Assembly (NCBI RefSeq): GCF_002735705.1
Contig: NZ_PDZL01000010.1
Location: forward strand, 62,001-126,000
Direction: 5' to 3'
Origin: Janthinobacterium sp. BJB426
Lineage (GTDB): Bacteria; Pseudomonadota; Gammaproteobacteria; Burkholderiales; Burkholderiaceae_D
DNA: 64,000 nt
The position numbers were made by a program, and so were the translations under genes. Numbering within the stretch: the first letter of the stretch is position 1; every line of letters begins with the position of its first letter. This document shows, in pieces, positions 38,279 through 47,561 of this stretch. Below the pieces are notes generated by a model that saw only the letters and a program-made list of their open reading frames with translations, had not been told where the DNA came from and ran no database searches.

Positions 38279-39157
38279 ATGATCAAGGGCAGCATTGTAG
38301 CAATCGTCACCCCGATGCACGCAGACGGCAGTCTGGACTTTCCAGGTCTGCGCAAGCTGATCGACTGGCATATCGCCGAGGGTACGGACGGCATCGTCAT
38401 CGTTGGCACGACGGGCGAATCGGCAACAGTCAGCGTGGAAGAACACTGCGAACTGATCCAGTTGACCGTCGAACATGCCAAGGGACGCATTCCTATCATC
38501 GCCGGCGCCGGAGGCAACTCCACGGCCGAGGCGATCAAACTGACGCGCTATGCGAAAGAAGCGGGCGCCGATGCTGTCTTGCAAGTGGTGCCGTACTACA
38601 ACCGTCCTACCCAGGAAGGCATGTACCAGCACTTCAAGGCCATCGCCGAAGCCGTCGACATCCCCGTCATCCTGTACAACGTGCCGGGCCGCACGGTTGC
38701 CGACATGAGCAACGAAACCATCGTGCGCCTGTCCGCCATCCCGAATATCGTCGGCGTGAAAGATGCGACCGGCAATATCGGCCGCGGCATCGACCTGCTG
38801 CGCCTGGTTCCAGCGGACTTCGCCGTGTACTCGGGCGACGATCCGACGGCCATGGCGCTGATGTTTTGCGGCGGCCACGGCAACATCTCCGTGACGGCCA
38901 ACGTCGCGCCGCGCGCCATGCATGACATGTGCGTGGCAGCCATGGCGGGCGAGCGCGCCACGGCGATTGCCATCAATAACAAGGTTTTTCCTTTGCACCA
39001 GAAATTATTTGTCGAGCCCAACCCGGTGCCCGTCAAATGGGCGCTGGCCGAAATGGGCCTGATGCCAGCTGGCATACGCTTGCCACTGGTGCCACTGGCT
39101 GAAAATTGCCATGCCACCGTGCGCGATGCCTTGCGCGACGCGGGCATCCTGTCTTAA
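38279..39157 (+). CDS. dapA: 4-hydroxy-tetrahydrodipicolinate synthase
   Basis: Condenses pyruvate with aspartate-semialdehyde in lysine/diaminopimelate synthesis. The 292-residue protein has [10 protein letters not shown] (pyruvate-binding TT), [14 protein letters not shown] with the catalytic Tyr, and [12 protein letters not shown] with the Schiff-base Lys. Length and motifs are normal. A TACAAT hexamer at 38240-38245 may be the -10 box. The next gene is bamC, the usual neighbour. Confidence 0.97.
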   Translation: MIKGSIVAIVTPMHADGSLDFPGLRKLIDWHIAEGTDGIVIVGTTGESATVSVEEHCELIQLTVEHAKGRIPIIAGAGGNSTAEAIKLTRYAKEAGADAVLQVVPYYNRPTQEGMYQHFKAIAEAVDIPVILYNVPGRTVADMSNETIVRLSAIPNIVGVKDATGNIGRGIDLLRLVPADFAVYSGDDPTAMALMFCGGHGNISVTANVAPRAMHDMCVAAMAGERATAIAINNKVFPLHQKLFVEPNPVPVKWALAEMGLMPAGIRLPLVPLAENCHATVRDALRDAGILS

Positions 39158-39237
39158 GCCGAACTTCAAGCCCGGACTTGACCAGTCCGGACCTTCCCTG
39201 ATTCCAGCTGCTACTTAGCTTCTTATCCAGTTACGAC

Positions 39238-40431
39238 ATGACTAATTGCAAGAAAACCCAATCGGCGCCTGCCACCATCGCCGTCCGCGGCATCGTCATC
39301 GGCGCCGTCGCAGCCAGCCTCGCGGGCTGCGGCATGATCAGTTCGGTAGTCGGCGGCGACAAGGTCGACTACAAGTCGGTCAAGAAAGCCAGCACCCTGG
39401 ACGTGCCGCCTGACCTGACGCAATTGCAGCAGGACAACCGTTACTCCTTGCCGGATTCGAAAAACGGCGTGGCCACGGCTTCCGGCTATAACGCGCAGCG
39501 CAACGCCACGGCCGGCGCGCCCGTCATCGTGGGCGCCGACGGCGTAGTCGGTGTCGTGCCCGTCACGGCCGGTGGCGTGAAGGTCGAGCGCGCGGGCAAC
39601 CAGCGCTGGCTGGTCGTCAAGCAATCGCCTGAAGTGCTGTGGCCGCAACTCAAGCAATTCTGGGAAGATTCGGGCTTTACCGTCGCCATCGACCAGCCAA
39701 CGGCTGGCATCATGGAAACCGAGTGGAACGAGAACCGCGCCAAGCTGCCGCAAGACTTTATCCGCAACACCATCGGCAAGGCTTTCGATTCGATGTACTC
39801 GACCGGTGAAAAAGACAAGTTCCGCACCCGCGTGGAGCGTCTGGCCGATGGCTCGACCGAGATCTACATCAGCCACCGTGGCGTGGAAGAGGTCGTCACG
39901 GGCCGCGACAAGGAAACTACCACCTGGACCGCGCGTCCCAACGATCCGGGCCTGGAAGCGCAATTCCTGGCCAAGCTGATGACGCGCCTGGGCGCGGCCA
40001 GCGACGAAGCGCAAGCGAAGACGGCTGTCGACGGCGCCATCGTGCAGCCGCTGCACGCCAAGCTGGTGGGCGACGCCGCCACGCCGGCGCGCGCCATCGA
40101 AGTCGATGAAGGTTTCGACCGCGCCTGGCGCCGTGTCGGCCTGGCGCTGGACCGCGTTGGCTTCACCGTGGAAGACCGCGACCGCACGCAAGGCACGTAT
40201 TTCGTGCGTTACGTCGATCCGGACGCGGTCAAGAAAGATGGTTTCTTCTCGAAACTGTTCAGCTGGGGTTCGTCCTCGGACAAGGACAAGGAAGCGCAGC
40301 GCTACCGCGTCCTCGTCAAGGCCGGCAATGGCTCGACCAGCCTGGTCAGCATCCTCAGCAACGAAGGCCAGCCGGATGTCTCGCCAGTGGCCGAGAAGAT
40401 CCTGGGCCTGCTGAACGAGCAGTTGAAATAA
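39238..40431 (+). CDS. bamC: Outer-membrane assembly lipoprotein BamC
   Basis: A lipoprotein subunit of the BAM complex, 397 residues. An N-terminal segment RGIVIGAVAASLAGCGMISS supplies the lipobox LAGC; the BamC N-terminal unstructured segment DYKSVKKASTLDVPPDLTQL follows, which in E. coli binds BamD. Two helix-grip domains then follow, recognisable by QRWLVVKQSPEVLWPQLKQF. It follows dapA after 80 bases. Confidence 0.94.
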   Translation: MTNCKKTQSAPATIAVRGIVIGAVAASLAGCGMISSVVGGDKVDYKSVKKASTLDVPPDLTQLQQDNRYSLPDSKNGVATASGYNAQRNATAGAPVIVGADGVVGVVPVTAGGVKVERAGNQRWLVVKQSPEVLWPQLKQFWEDSGFTVAIDQPTAGIMETEWNENRAKLPQDFIRNTIGKAFDSMYSTGEKDKFRTRVERLADGSTEIYISHRGVEEVVTGRDKETTTWTARPNDPGLEAQFLAKLMTRLGAASDEAQAKTAVDGAIVQPLHAKLVGDAATPARAIEVDEGFDRAWRRVGLALDRVGFTVEDRDRTQGTYFVRYVDPDAVKKDGFFSKLFSWGSSSDKDKEAQRYRVLVKAGNGSTSLVSILSNEGQPDVSPVAEKILGLLNEQLK

Positions 40432-40471
40432 GTGCTGTGACAGCAGCAGGTTTGAAAACCTGCCGCGCATT

Positions 40472-40510
40472 AAAAAGGCTGGCCCGGTGCAAACCGGGTC
40501 AGCCTTTTTT
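40472..40510 (+). terminator. Intrinsic terminator after bamC
   Basis: AAAAAGGCTGGCCCGGT pairs with ACCGGGTCAGCCTTTTTT with one bulge/mismatch and a short GCAA loop; six T follow on the plus strand. Confidence 0.9.
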
Positions 40511-40556
40511 ATTGCCTGCGTCCGGCGTCATATCTTGCGGACAAAACGCCGGACGC

Positions 40557-40584
40557 AAAAAAGCCGACCCGAGGGTCGGCTTTT
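40557..40584 (-). terminator. Intrinsic terminator of the Ala-rich lipoprotein gene
   Basis: GCCGACCC (40563-40570) and GGGTCGGC (40573-40580) form a perfect stem with a 2-base loop. On the minus strand six T follow; on the plus strand four T, so it can work in both directions. Confidence 0.85.
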
Positions 40585-40603
40585 CCTAGTGCAGGGTGCT
40601 AAA

Positions 40604-40858
40604 TTACTTAGCAGCCGATGCAGCAGCCGAAGCAGCCGAAGCAGCGTCGGTAGCGGCCGAAGCGGCAGCCGAAGCAGCAGCAGCAGCGTCGGTAGCGGCC
40701 GAAGCAGCAGCGTCAGCAGCAGCAGCTGGAGCAGCTTCAACTGCTGGTGCTGGTGCTGGGGTTTCAACTACTGGTGCTGGTGCAGGAGCTTCTTCTTTTT
40801 TGCTGCAAGCAGCCAGAGCAACAACCATCAGGGAGGCGATCAGCAGGGATTTTTTCAT
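40604..40858 (-). CDS. Ala/Ser-rich low-complexity lipoprotein
   Basis: An 84-residue protein with a lipoprotein signal (KKSLLIASLMVVALAAC, lipobox ALAAC) and a SKKEE motif right after the Cys. The mature part is a Pro/Ala segment (EEAPAPAPVVETPAPAP) followed by an Ala-Ser-Asp repeat to the end, with units such as DAAASAATDAAAA. The start has AAGGAAAAC upstream. The Lys-Lys-Glu-Glu after Cys and the Ala-rich helix suggest a periplasmic or surface tether. I know no named family. Minus-strand transcription ends in the terminator just downstream. The repeat in DNA is described separately. Confidence 0.8.
   Translation of the reverse strand: MKKSLLIASLMVVALAACSKKEEAPAPAPVVETPAPAPAVEAAPAAAADAAASAATDAAAAASAAASAATDAASAASAAASAAK
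40641..40705. repeat. Internal direct repeat in the lipoprotein gene
   Basis: A 23-base unit beginning GCAGCGTCGGTAGCGG occurs at 40641-40663 and again at 40683-40705, within a longer tract of GCAGC/GAAGC units. The tract encodes the Ala-Ser tail and could expand or contract by slippage in steps of three, keeping the frame. Confidence 0.75.
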
Positions 40859-41212
40859 TTGTTTTCCTTAATTATTTCAAAAAATAAATCAATATTGTTG
40901 CGATGAATAATTACCGGTAATTATCGCTCGTTAGGTCGTCTTCGAAGGCTTTTCGTACCAGGTGGTGCCTGCCAGACAACGGAAACTTCCTAACCGAATA
41001 TTATAGCGATTTTTGGTGCGTCGCAATAGGAGCAAGAGGCAAATTCGCAACTATTTTGTGATATCGCAATATTTGCCGAAGCAAATTGCAAGCAAGTGTA
41101 AGCGATTTGCGAAAGCGCGACAAAACGATATAAAAATAATATGTTTTTATTGCGCTAACGCAGATGCTGTTATTTTACCTACTGTAATACCACTTTGCTA
41201 CGCCGCACCCAT
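40859..41212. other. AT-rich intergenic region with promoter candidate for the lipoprotein
   Basis: The 350 bases are visibly AT-richer than the rest. On the minus strand TATAAT (41005-41000) is preceded after only 15 bases by TTGCGA (41026-41021), a possible promoter of the lipoprotein gene. The part 41040-41170 is rich in GCAA/TTGC words (GCAAATT, ATTTGCG) arranged in both orientations, without a clean palindrome. No coding frame is convincing. Part may be the 3' end region of the neighbouring roxA-type gene. Confidence 0.4.
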
Positions 41213-42334
41213 TCAAGCCAGTTCGATCCAGCCATCCTGATACCACGTATATAAGGCATCCATCACGTCATCGGAAGCCTGGGCCACGGCGGCGCCATCG
41301 AGCGCGCGTTCGTTGGCCAGGGTTTCCAGGGCCGTTTTATCGGCCTTGCCAATGGCAAACGATTCGCCATTGATGAAGACATTCTTGCCACGATACAGCA
41401 TCAGCGTCTTGCGCGACAACACGACACCCTTTTTCTGTGCGGCGTCCGCGAAGCGGCCCACCGTCAGCGGCTTGGACAGCGGCGTGAAAAACACATTGTG
41501 CTTGGGTTCCGACAGGTGTTCGCCGAGGAAAATGGTCACGTCTTCTTCCGTGAAGCGCACCTTGTTCATTTCTTCCGCGATGGTGCTGAGCATTTCACGG
41601 GGGATTTCCGCCGGCTTGCCCGACGCTTTCAGGTCCGGATCGCTATAGATACCCGGCAAGTCGATCGAGTCGGCCATGAATTGCAGGAAAGCTTCGCCCA
41701 GTTCCTGGAACGTCGGCGAGCGGAAGCCGATCGAATACGTCTGGCAGTCGCCGATGGCCACGCCGTCGTGCGCGTAGTGGGGCGGCAAATACAGCATGTC
41801 GCCCGGTTCCAGCGTGAATTCTTCATCGGGCGTGAAGTTGCTGAGGATTTTCAGCGGCAAGCCGTCGATCAGGCTCAGGTCCTTCTGCGCGCCGATGCGC
41901 CAGTGGCGCTTGCCCTGGCCTTGCAGCAGGAACACGTCATAGGAATCGAAATGCGGGCCCACGCCGCCGCCATCGGTGGCAAAGCTGACCATCAGGTCGT
42001 CCAGGCGCGCGTCCGGCAGGAAACGGAACTGGCGCAGCAGGGCGTCGGCCTTGGCGCTGTGCAGGTTGGCGCCCTGCACCAGCAGGGTCCATTCCTTCTG
42101 TTTCAGCGAGGGCAGGCTGGTCAGTGGACCTTGCTGCATGTTCCAGTGGCCATCCGCATGGCTGACCAGGCGCGATTCGACATGGTCGAGGGTAGCCAGC
42201 TCGGCCAGGGCCTTGAAATCGAACAGCGCCTTGAAGCCAGGCACGGCTTGACGGATCAACAAGGGTTTTTTATGCCAGTAGTCGCGCAGGAATTGCGCCG
42301 GCGTGATATCGCCGAGGAGAGTTAATGTTTTCAT
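41213..42334 (-). CDS. roxA: JmjC/cupin ribosomal-protein hydroxylase (RoxA/YcfD-like)
   Basis: A 2-oxoglutarate/Fe(II) oxygenase of 373 residues. E. coli YcfD (RoxA) hydroxylates an Arg of ribosomal protein uL16. The HxD iron motif is GPHFDSYDVFLLQ and the distal His is in YLPPHYAHDGVA. The beginning TPAQFLRDYWHKKPLLIRQA and the winged-helix C-terminal region (GKADKTALETLANERALDGA) also match. The start ATG 42334 has CTCTCC on the plus strand, that is GGAGAG upstream. Confidence 0.9.
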   Translation of the reverse strand: MKTLTLLGDITPAQFLRDYWHKKPLLIRQAVPGFKALFDFKALAELATLDHVESRLVSHADGHWNMQQGPLTSLPSLKQKEWTLLVQGANLHSAKADALLRQFRFLPDARLDDLMVSFATDGGGVGPHFDSYDVFLLQGQGKRHWRIGAQKDLSLIDGLPLKILSNFTPDEEFTLEPGDMLYLPPHYAHDGVAIGDCQTYSIGFRSPTFQELGEAFLQFMADSIDLPGIYSDPDLKASGKPAEIPREMLSTIAEEMNKVRFTEEDVTIFLGEHLSEPKHNVFFTPLSKPLTVGRFADAAQKKGVVLSRKTLMLYRGKNVFINGESFAIGKADKTALETLANERALDGAAVAQASDDVMDALYTWYQDGWIELA

Positions 42335-42427
42335 GCGCCCATTATAACAACCGGAAATGCAGGAATGCGCCTGCCGTTGGCGGCGTGAAGGTATAATTTG
42401 CCAGCTTATACAATGAAAGGAAGCATA

Positions 42428-42973
42428 ATGAAGATTGCCAAAAATACGGTCGTGACTGTCAACTACAAACTGTCAGACGCGCAAGACAATCTGATCGAAG
42501 ACGGCCGCCAGCCGATGGTCTACCTGCACGGTGATTATGAAAACACCCTGCCAAAGATCGAAGAAGAGCTCGACGGCAAGGAAGTTGGCTATTCCAACAC
42601 GATCCAGATCGAACCGGATGATGCTTTCGGTGAATACGATCCAGCCCTGGTGAAGGTCGAGCCGCGCAATCGCCTGCCTGAGCCGCTGGAAGTGGGCATG
42701 CAGTTCGAAGGCATGCCGGAAAGCGACTCGCCGGACGAAGAAGCGATGATCTTCACGGTCACCGACATCGCCGACGACAAGGTCGTGCTGGATGGTAACC
42801 ATCCTCTGGCCGGCATCGCGCTGCGCTTCTCGCTGACCGTCGCTGACGTGCGCGAAGCCACCGAAGAAGAAATCGCCCATGGCCACGTGCATGGCGCACA
42901 CGGCCATGACCATGGTGATGAAGATGATGAAGGCGAAGAGGGCGACCACTTCCGCACGCATCCGATTCATTAA
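42428..42973 (+). CDS. SlyD-like FKBP-type peptidyl-prolyl isomerase
   Basis: A 181-residue FKBP with insert-in-flap domain. The N-terminus KIAKNTVVTVNYKLSDAQDN, then LIEDGRQPMVYLHGDYENTL, are typical of SlyD, and AHGHVHGAHGHDHGDEDDEG at the end is the His/Asp-rich metal-binding tail known from SlyD. It should be a cytosolic isomerase and chaperone, and may store or deliver nickel. ATG 42428 is preferred since AAAGGAAGC precedes it; a TATAAT at 42392 is the likely -10 box. Confidence 0.92.
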   Translation: MKIAKNTVVTVNYKLSDAQDNLIEDGRQPMVYLHGDYENTLPKIEEELDGKEVGYSNTIQIEPDDAFGEYDPALVKVEPRNRLPEPLEVGMQFEGMPESDSPDEEAMIFTVTDIADDKVVLDGNHPLAGIALRFSLTVADVREATEEEIAHGHVHGAHGHDHGDEDDEGEEGDHFRTHPIH

Positions 42974-42985
42974 TACTGCTTGTTC

Positions 42986-43015
42986 CAGGCCGGCTCTATG
43001 CCGGCCTGTTCGTTT
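42986..43015 (+). terminator. Hairpin terminator after the FKBP gene
   Basis: CAGGCCGGC (42986-42994) pairs perfectly with GCCGGCCTG (43000-43008), followed by TTCGTTT. Located between convergent genes. Confidence 0.65.
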
Positions 43016-43026
43016 GTGCGCTGTTA

Positions 43027-44070
43027 CTAACGGCGCACAGTCGACGCCTTGGCGCGCGCCTGCGCCGATGGGCGGGTAGCGCGTTGACGCACCTCAAAGA
43101 ATGGCGTCTTGCCTGGCCGCACGGCGATGGCGGACCAGTCGTTGTCGATGCTGACGTGGCCCAGGTTGCCTTTCCAGCTGATCTTCGGCCCGCCTGCCCT
43201 GGCTGCGGCCTTTTTACTCTTGCCTTCCTTGCCGTCCGCGTCGCCATCGCGCTGCGTATCGACCAATAAGACCTTGCCACTGAATTTCTTCGCCAGGGTG
43301 CGGATCTGTTTGCGCGGTCCGGCAAAGCCGTCCTGTTTCGAGCTGAAGCTGGGCAGCAGCGAATTGTCGTCTTCATCGAGCGCGCCCACGTCGCCATCGG
43401 AAAACAGCACGATGCCGTCGAGCTGCTTGCGCTGCGCCATGGCGAACAGGCGCTGCAGCCAGGAACGGTTGGCCACCAGGCGGTCTTCGAATTCGCTGTT
43501 GCGTCCCGCTTCCGGTAGGAAATGGTTGTTATTCGCGGGCAGGTTGACGGTAGCAAACAGCACGCCGCCGTATTCCCAGTGGGCATTTTCCGCATAGCTG
43601 CGGAACTTCGCCGTCGATGATAATCGCGACAGGGTCAGCTTGCGCTGGCCCAGGCTCTGGTCGTCGGCAAAATACACGTCGCGCAGGCGGTTCAGGCGCT
43701 CGATGGCGTTGACCCTGCCGCGCGAATTGCGGCAGTTGGCCCAGTCGCTGGCCGACAGCGAGACGATCAGCGGCGGGCCGCTGGCGTCCAGCAAATCCTT
43801 GCGCTGGCCATACAGCTTGTCGCTGCACGACTCACTGGCGGCCTTGATGCCGGTGGCCACGACGAACGACGCATTGAAGGCGCTGGTGTCGGCGATGGCT
43901 TTTTTCAGGGGACCATCGTCCGGCCCCGCGTTGAAGGAATGGCCCAGCACGGCAAACTCGAAGCCGGCCTGATCGACCTGGCCGGCCAGCGCCGCTTGCC
44001 ACTGCAGGCTGGCAGCCAGCAGGCCGGCGGCCAGCAGGCGCAGGCTAGCGATGCTGCGCCGCGTGGTCAT
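43027..44070 (-). CDS. Secreted metallophosphoesterase-like protein, metal ligands apparently lost
   Basis: The 347-residue protein has a Sec signal peptide ([20 protein letters not shown]). The body follows the outline of a calcineurin-like phosphoesterase family: [11 protein letters not shown] where active relatives have a GD motif, FVVATGIK where they have [17 protein letters not shown] where they have GDNEW, then [35 protein letters not shown] and [10 protein letters not shown]. The Asp residues of the first three metal motifs are replaced (His, Gly, and Ser/Ala), so it is probably inactive as a phosphoesterase. The family comparison is from memory. It overlaps mutS by 4 bases (ATGA), so it is translated in the mutS operon. 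Confidence 0.7.
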   Translation of the reverse strand: MTTRRSIASLRLLAAGLLAASLQWQAALAGQVDQAGFEFAVLGHSFNAGPDDGPLKKAIADTSAFNASFVVATGIKAASESCSDKLYGQRKDLLDASGPPLIVSLSASDWANCRNSRGRVNAIERLNRLRDVYFADDQSLGQRKLTLSRLSSTAKFRSYAENAHWEYGGVLFATVNLPANNNHFLPEAGRNSEFEDRLVANRSWLQRLFAMAQRKQLDGIVLFSDGDVGALDEDDNSLLPSFSSKQDGFAGPRKQIRTLAKKFSGKVLLVDTQRDGDADGKEGKSKKAAARAGGPKISWKGNLGHVSIDNDWSAIAVRPGKTPFFEVRQRATRPSAQARAKASTVRR

Positions 44071-46757
44071 GCGGCGGCCAGCCGTTTCAACTGGTACAAC
44101 TGCTCCAGCGCATCGCGTGGCGTGAGCGCATCGGGATCGAGGTCGGCGATGGCGTCGAGCAAGGCTTGCTGCGCCGCATTCAGCGCGGCCAGCGGCGCCG
44201 CTTCCTCTTCTTCCTCTTGCGCATATGGATCGGTTGCCGGCGCGGCGAACAGGTCGCGTTGCGGCGTGGCGTCGAGCGCCTGCGCTTCCAGGCGCGCCAG
44301 GTGCTTGCGCGCTGCCTTGATCACGGGCTGCGGCACGCCGGCCAGTTGCGCCACCTGCAAGCCATAGCTTTGCGAGGCGGGACCGGCTTGCACGGCGTGC
44401 AGGAAGACGATGCTGTCCTTGTGCTCGACGGCGGACAGATGCACGTTGGCGGCGCTCGGGTGACTGTCCGGCAATTGCGTCAGCTCAAAGTAGTGCGTGG
44501 CGAACAGGGTGAAGCTGCGGCTGGTATCGATCAGGTGGCGGGCGATGGCCCACGCCAGGGCCAGGCCGTCGAAGGTCGAGGTGCCGCGGCCCACTTCATC
44601 CATCAGCACCAGCGAGTGCTCGGTGGCGCCGTTCAGGATGGCGGCCGATTCCGTCATTTCCACCATGAAAGTCGAGCGCCCGCCCGCCAGGTCGTCGGTG
44701 GCGCCGATGCGCGTGAAGATGCGGTCGATGGGGCCGATGGTGGCGGACGCGGCCGGCACGTAGCTGCCCACGTAGGCCAGCAAGGTGATCAGGGCCACCT
44801 GGCGCATGAAGGTCGATTTACCGCCCATGTTCGGACCGGTAATCAGCAGCAAACGGCGTTCGTTGACGAAGCGGCAGTCGTTGGCGATGAAGCGTTCGAT
44901 CTGCTTTTCCACCACGGGGTGGCGGCCTTCGACGATGTTGATGCACGGCTCGTCGACCAGCTGCGGTGCGGCCCAGTTGTGCTGCTGCGCATGTTCCGTC
45001 AGCGCGTTCAGGGTGTCGAGCTGGGCCAGGCCCTGCGAGATGGTCTGCAAAGTCCCAATGTGCGGCGCCAGGTCGGCCAGCAGCAGGTCGTACAGCATCT
45101 TTTCGCGCACCAGCGCCTTGTCCTGCGCCGACAGGGCCTTGTCTTCGAAGACCTTCAATTCCGGCGTAATGTAGCGCTCGGCATTTTTCAGGGTCTGGCG
45201 GCGGCGGTAGTCGTCCGGCACCTTGTCCGTCTGGCCGTGCGTGACTTCAATATAGAAGCCGTGCACCTTGTTGTATTCCACGCGCAAATTGGCGATGCCC
45301 GTGCGCGCGCGTTCGCGCGTTTCCAGGTCGAGCAGGAACTGGCCCGCGTTTTCCGACAGCGCGCGCAATTCGTCCAGTTCCGCATCGAAGCCGGTGGCAA
45401 ACACGCCGCCGTCGCGCACCATCGCGGCCGGTTCCTGCGCCACGGCGCGCACCAGCAAGTCCAGGCAGGCCGTTGGTGTGGCCAGGGCCGCGTGGATGGC
45501 GGCCAGCAAGCCCGTTTCGCCGCCCTGGCCAGGTCCGTAGCAGCGCACGACATCGCCGCGCAGGGCCGGCAGTTGCAGCAAGCCGTCACGCAGGGCGGCC
45601 AGATCGCGCGGACGCGCCGACAGCAGCGCGATGCGCGTGGTGATGCGTTCGATATCGGGTACTTGCGCCAGGGTGGCGGCGAGCGGACCGGCCGCTTCGC
45701 TTTGCGCCAGCGCGCCGATGGCTTCATGGCGCGCGCGCGCCACGTTCTGGTCGCGCCGCGCATGGTGCAGCCAGTGGCGCAGCATGCGCGAACCCATGGC
45801 CGTGCGGCAATGATCGAGCAGCGAAAATAAAGTCGGCGATTCCTGGCCGCGGATGGTTTCCGTCAACTCCAGGTTGCGCCGCGTGGCCGCGTCCAGTCCG
45901 ATGAATTCGCTTTCCGTTTCCGTCGTCAATGAGCGCACGTGCTGCAAGCCGCGTCCCTGCGTCGATTGCGCATAGCGCAGCAACGCGCCGGCCGCGCCGA
46001 ACGCGGCGCCGAGGCCATCGGCGCCAAAACCCGTCAAGGTCGCCACGCCCAATTGATCCAGCAGGGCCTTGTGGCCGCCGACCACGTCGAAATGCCAGTC
46101 CGGCACGCGGTTGATGTGCGTGCCCGCGTAGTCATCGAACAGGTTGCCATTGTCGCCGCTCAAGATTTCAGCCGGCACGATGCGCTCGAGCTCCTGCTGC
46201 AGGCGCACGGCAACGGTGCTGCTGTCGCCGGAAAACTCCATCAGTTTCAATGCGCCGCTGGCCAGCGACAGCCAAGCCAGGCCCGTCGTCACCGTCTTGC
46301 GCTGCGTGATGCTGCACATGGCCAGCAGCGGGCGCTCGGCTTTCTCTGGCAGCAAGTCCGCATCCGTCAAGGTGCCGGGCGTGACCACGCGCATGACCTT
46401 GCGTTCGACGGGCCCCTTGCTGGTGGCCGGGTCGCCGATCTGCTCGCAAATGGCCACCGACTCGCCCAGCTTGACCAGCTTGGCCAGATAGCCATCGAGC
46501 GAATGAAACGGCACGCCGCACATTTTAATAGGGTTGCCACTGGCCACGCCGCGCGCCGTCAAGGTAATGCCCAGCAGGCGCGAGGCTTTCTCCGCATCCT
46601 CGAAAAACAGCTCGTAGAAATCACCCATGCGGTAGAAGACCAGCATCGTCGGGTGGTTTTCCTTGATGCCTAAATATTGTTGCATCATCGGAGTCAGCTT
46701 TTCAGCGGAATTTTTCTTTGCCGCGGCGGCGTTGATTTCTTTTGGGACGGTGGTCAT
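44067..46757 (-). CDS. mutS: DNA mismatch repair protein MutS
   Basis: Recognises mispaired bases and starts mismatch repair. From ATG 46757 the protein has 896 residues. The mismatch-binding domain contains [18 protein letters not shown] with the Phe-x-Glu motif (here FYE). The C-terminal ATPase has [14 protein letters not shown] (Walker A), [34 protein letters not shown] (Walker B and D-loop) and [11 protein letters not shown]. An upstream in-frame ATG at 46871 would add 38 residues without conservation. A secreted metallophosphoesterase-like gene follows with a 4-base overlap. Confidence 0.97.
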   Translation of the reverse strand: MTTVPKEINAAAAKKNSAEKLTPMMQQYLGIKENHPTMLVFYRMGDFYELFFEDAEKASRLLGITLTARGVASGNPIKMCGVPFHSLDGYLAKLVKLGESVAICEQIGDPATSKGPVERKVMRVVTPGTLTDADLLPEKAERPLLAMCSITQRKTVTTGLAWLSLASGALKLMEFSGDSSTVAVRLQQELERIVPAEILSGDNGNLFDDYAGTHINRVPDWHFDVVGGHKALLDQLGVATLTGFGADGLGAAFGAAGALLRYAQSTQGRGLQHVRSLTTETESEFIGLDAATRRNLELTETIRGQESPTLFSLLDHCRTAMGSRMLRHWLHHARRDQNVARARHEAIGALAQSEAAGPLAATLAQVPDIERITTRIALLSARPRDLAALRDGLLQLPALRGDVVRCYGPGQGGETGLLAAIHAALATPTACLDLLVRAVAQEPAAMVRDGGVFATGFDAELDELRALSENAGQFLLDLETRERARTGIANLRVEYNKVHGFYIEVTHGQTDKVPDDYRRRQTLKNAERYITPELKVFEDKALSAQDKALVREKMLYDLLLADLAPHIGTLQTISQGLAQLDTLNALTEHAQQHNWAAPQLVDEPCINIVEGRHPVVEKQIERFIANDCRFVNERRLLLITGPNMGGKSTFMRQVALITLLAYVGSYVPAASATIGPIDRIFTRIGATDDLAGGRSTFMVEMTESAAILNGATEHSLVLMDEVGRGTSTFDGLALAWAIARHLIDTSRSFTLFATHYFELTQLPDSHPSAANVHLSAVEHKDSIVFLHAVQAGPASQSYGLQVAQLAGVPQPVIKAARKHLARLEAQALDATPQRDLFAAPATDPYAQEEEEEAAPLAALNAAQQALLDAIADLDPDALTPRDALEQLYQLKRLAAA

Positions 46758-46916
46758 GTGTTCTTTGTCGTTGGTCCGGCGGCAGGGAAGTGCGTGCCTG
46801 CCGGGCTGTGTGTGGTGCTGTGTGCAGTCAAGGCCGCGCCAGGGGGCGGAGCTTGGGTTCAAGGCCGTCATTTTACCGCTTTCGGCGGGCGGGGCGGCGT
46901 ATTGCGTGCGGGTGTG

Positions 46917-46947
46917 AAAAAGCCGCGCCGGTGGAGGTGGCGCGGCT
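46917..46947 (-). terminator. Intrinsic terminator after the kinase-linked unknown gene
   Basis: AGCCGCGCC (46921-46929) pairs perfectly with GGCGCGGCT (46939-46947) with a 9-base loop; on the minus strand five T follow. It ends the kinase/unknown-gene transcript before mutS. Confidence 0.85.
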
Positions 46948-47003
46948 TGGGTATCCTGTATTACTAACTGTTGGTTGAAAAGTATCTGTCGGTGGTGTAT
47001 GGA

Positions 47004-47561
47004 TTACGTCTCGACGTTACCCCCCACAGATGCTTCCGGATCAAAACTGAATACGCGCAATTCTGGCAAGTCTTGCTCGCCTCGAATGATGCGCACGGTC
47101 AGTACGAACGAGAGTTCCCAGCGGCCCTTGCTCTGACCCACGTCAAGGTTGTGTTTCCATTCCTGGCGGATGCGGCGCAGATCTGGCAGGGCTGGATCAG
47201 GCGGCAATACATGGGATTCAAAATCCAGGGGCACCTGATACGTGGCGCCGGCGGCTTGCAGGAAGGGTGATGGCAGTGAGTAGCGGGTGGGTACACCGGG
47301 GCCGATCTGGGTCAGCTGGGGAATGCTGATAAGGCTGCAATCAACGATCTGGAAGGAGGTGAAGCCACTGTCTTTGGTGCCACAGCAATTGACTTCCAGG
47401 TAGACGTGTTGGCCTTGCTGGAAATGCACGCCCCCCATGTAGGGACCATGGCGAGGATCGGCGCTGCCGTCGCAGGACGTGAATGCATAGTCGAGTTGGT
47501 TGGTGATCTGGTCTGCATCAAAGTGGACAGACAACTTCATCCAGGGTTTTTCGTACGTCAT
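47004..47561 (-). CDS. Hypothetical protein linked to the Ser/Thr kinase
   Basis: A 185-residue soluble protein without signal peptide. I do not recognise the family. It begins MTYEKPWMKLSVHFDADQIT and contains two adjacent Cys (VNCCGTKDSGF) and a conserved-looking GVHFQQGQHVYLEV segment; it looks mainly beta-stranded. It overlaps the upstream kinase gene by 4 bases (ATGA), so it is translationally coupled to it. Base composition (about 53 per cent GC by eye) matches the 3' half of the kinase gene rather than the window average, which suggests they arrived together. Possible kinase substrate or partner; this is inference. Confidence 0.7.
   Translation of the reverse strand: MTYEKPWMKLSVHFDADQITNQLDYAFTSCDGSADPRHGPYMGGVHFQQGQHVYLEVNCCGTKDSGFTSFQIVDCSLISIPQLTQIGPGVPTRYSLPSPFLQAAGATYQVPLDFESHVLPPDPALPDLRRIRQEWKHNLDVGQSKGRWELSFVLTVRIIRGEQDLPELRVFSFDPEASVGGNVET

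Noticed and set aside
40487..40906. 139-codon plus-strand frame with Ser/Cys/Trp repeats across the Ala-rich lipoprotein
   Set aside because: It is the reverse reading of the GCAGC-type repeats and runs through two terminators; the lipoprotein on the other strand has ribosome site and lipobox.
41013..41240. 75-codon plus-strand frame in the AT-rich gap
   Set aside because: No ribosome site, runs into the end of the roxA-type gene on the other strand, and no recognisable features.
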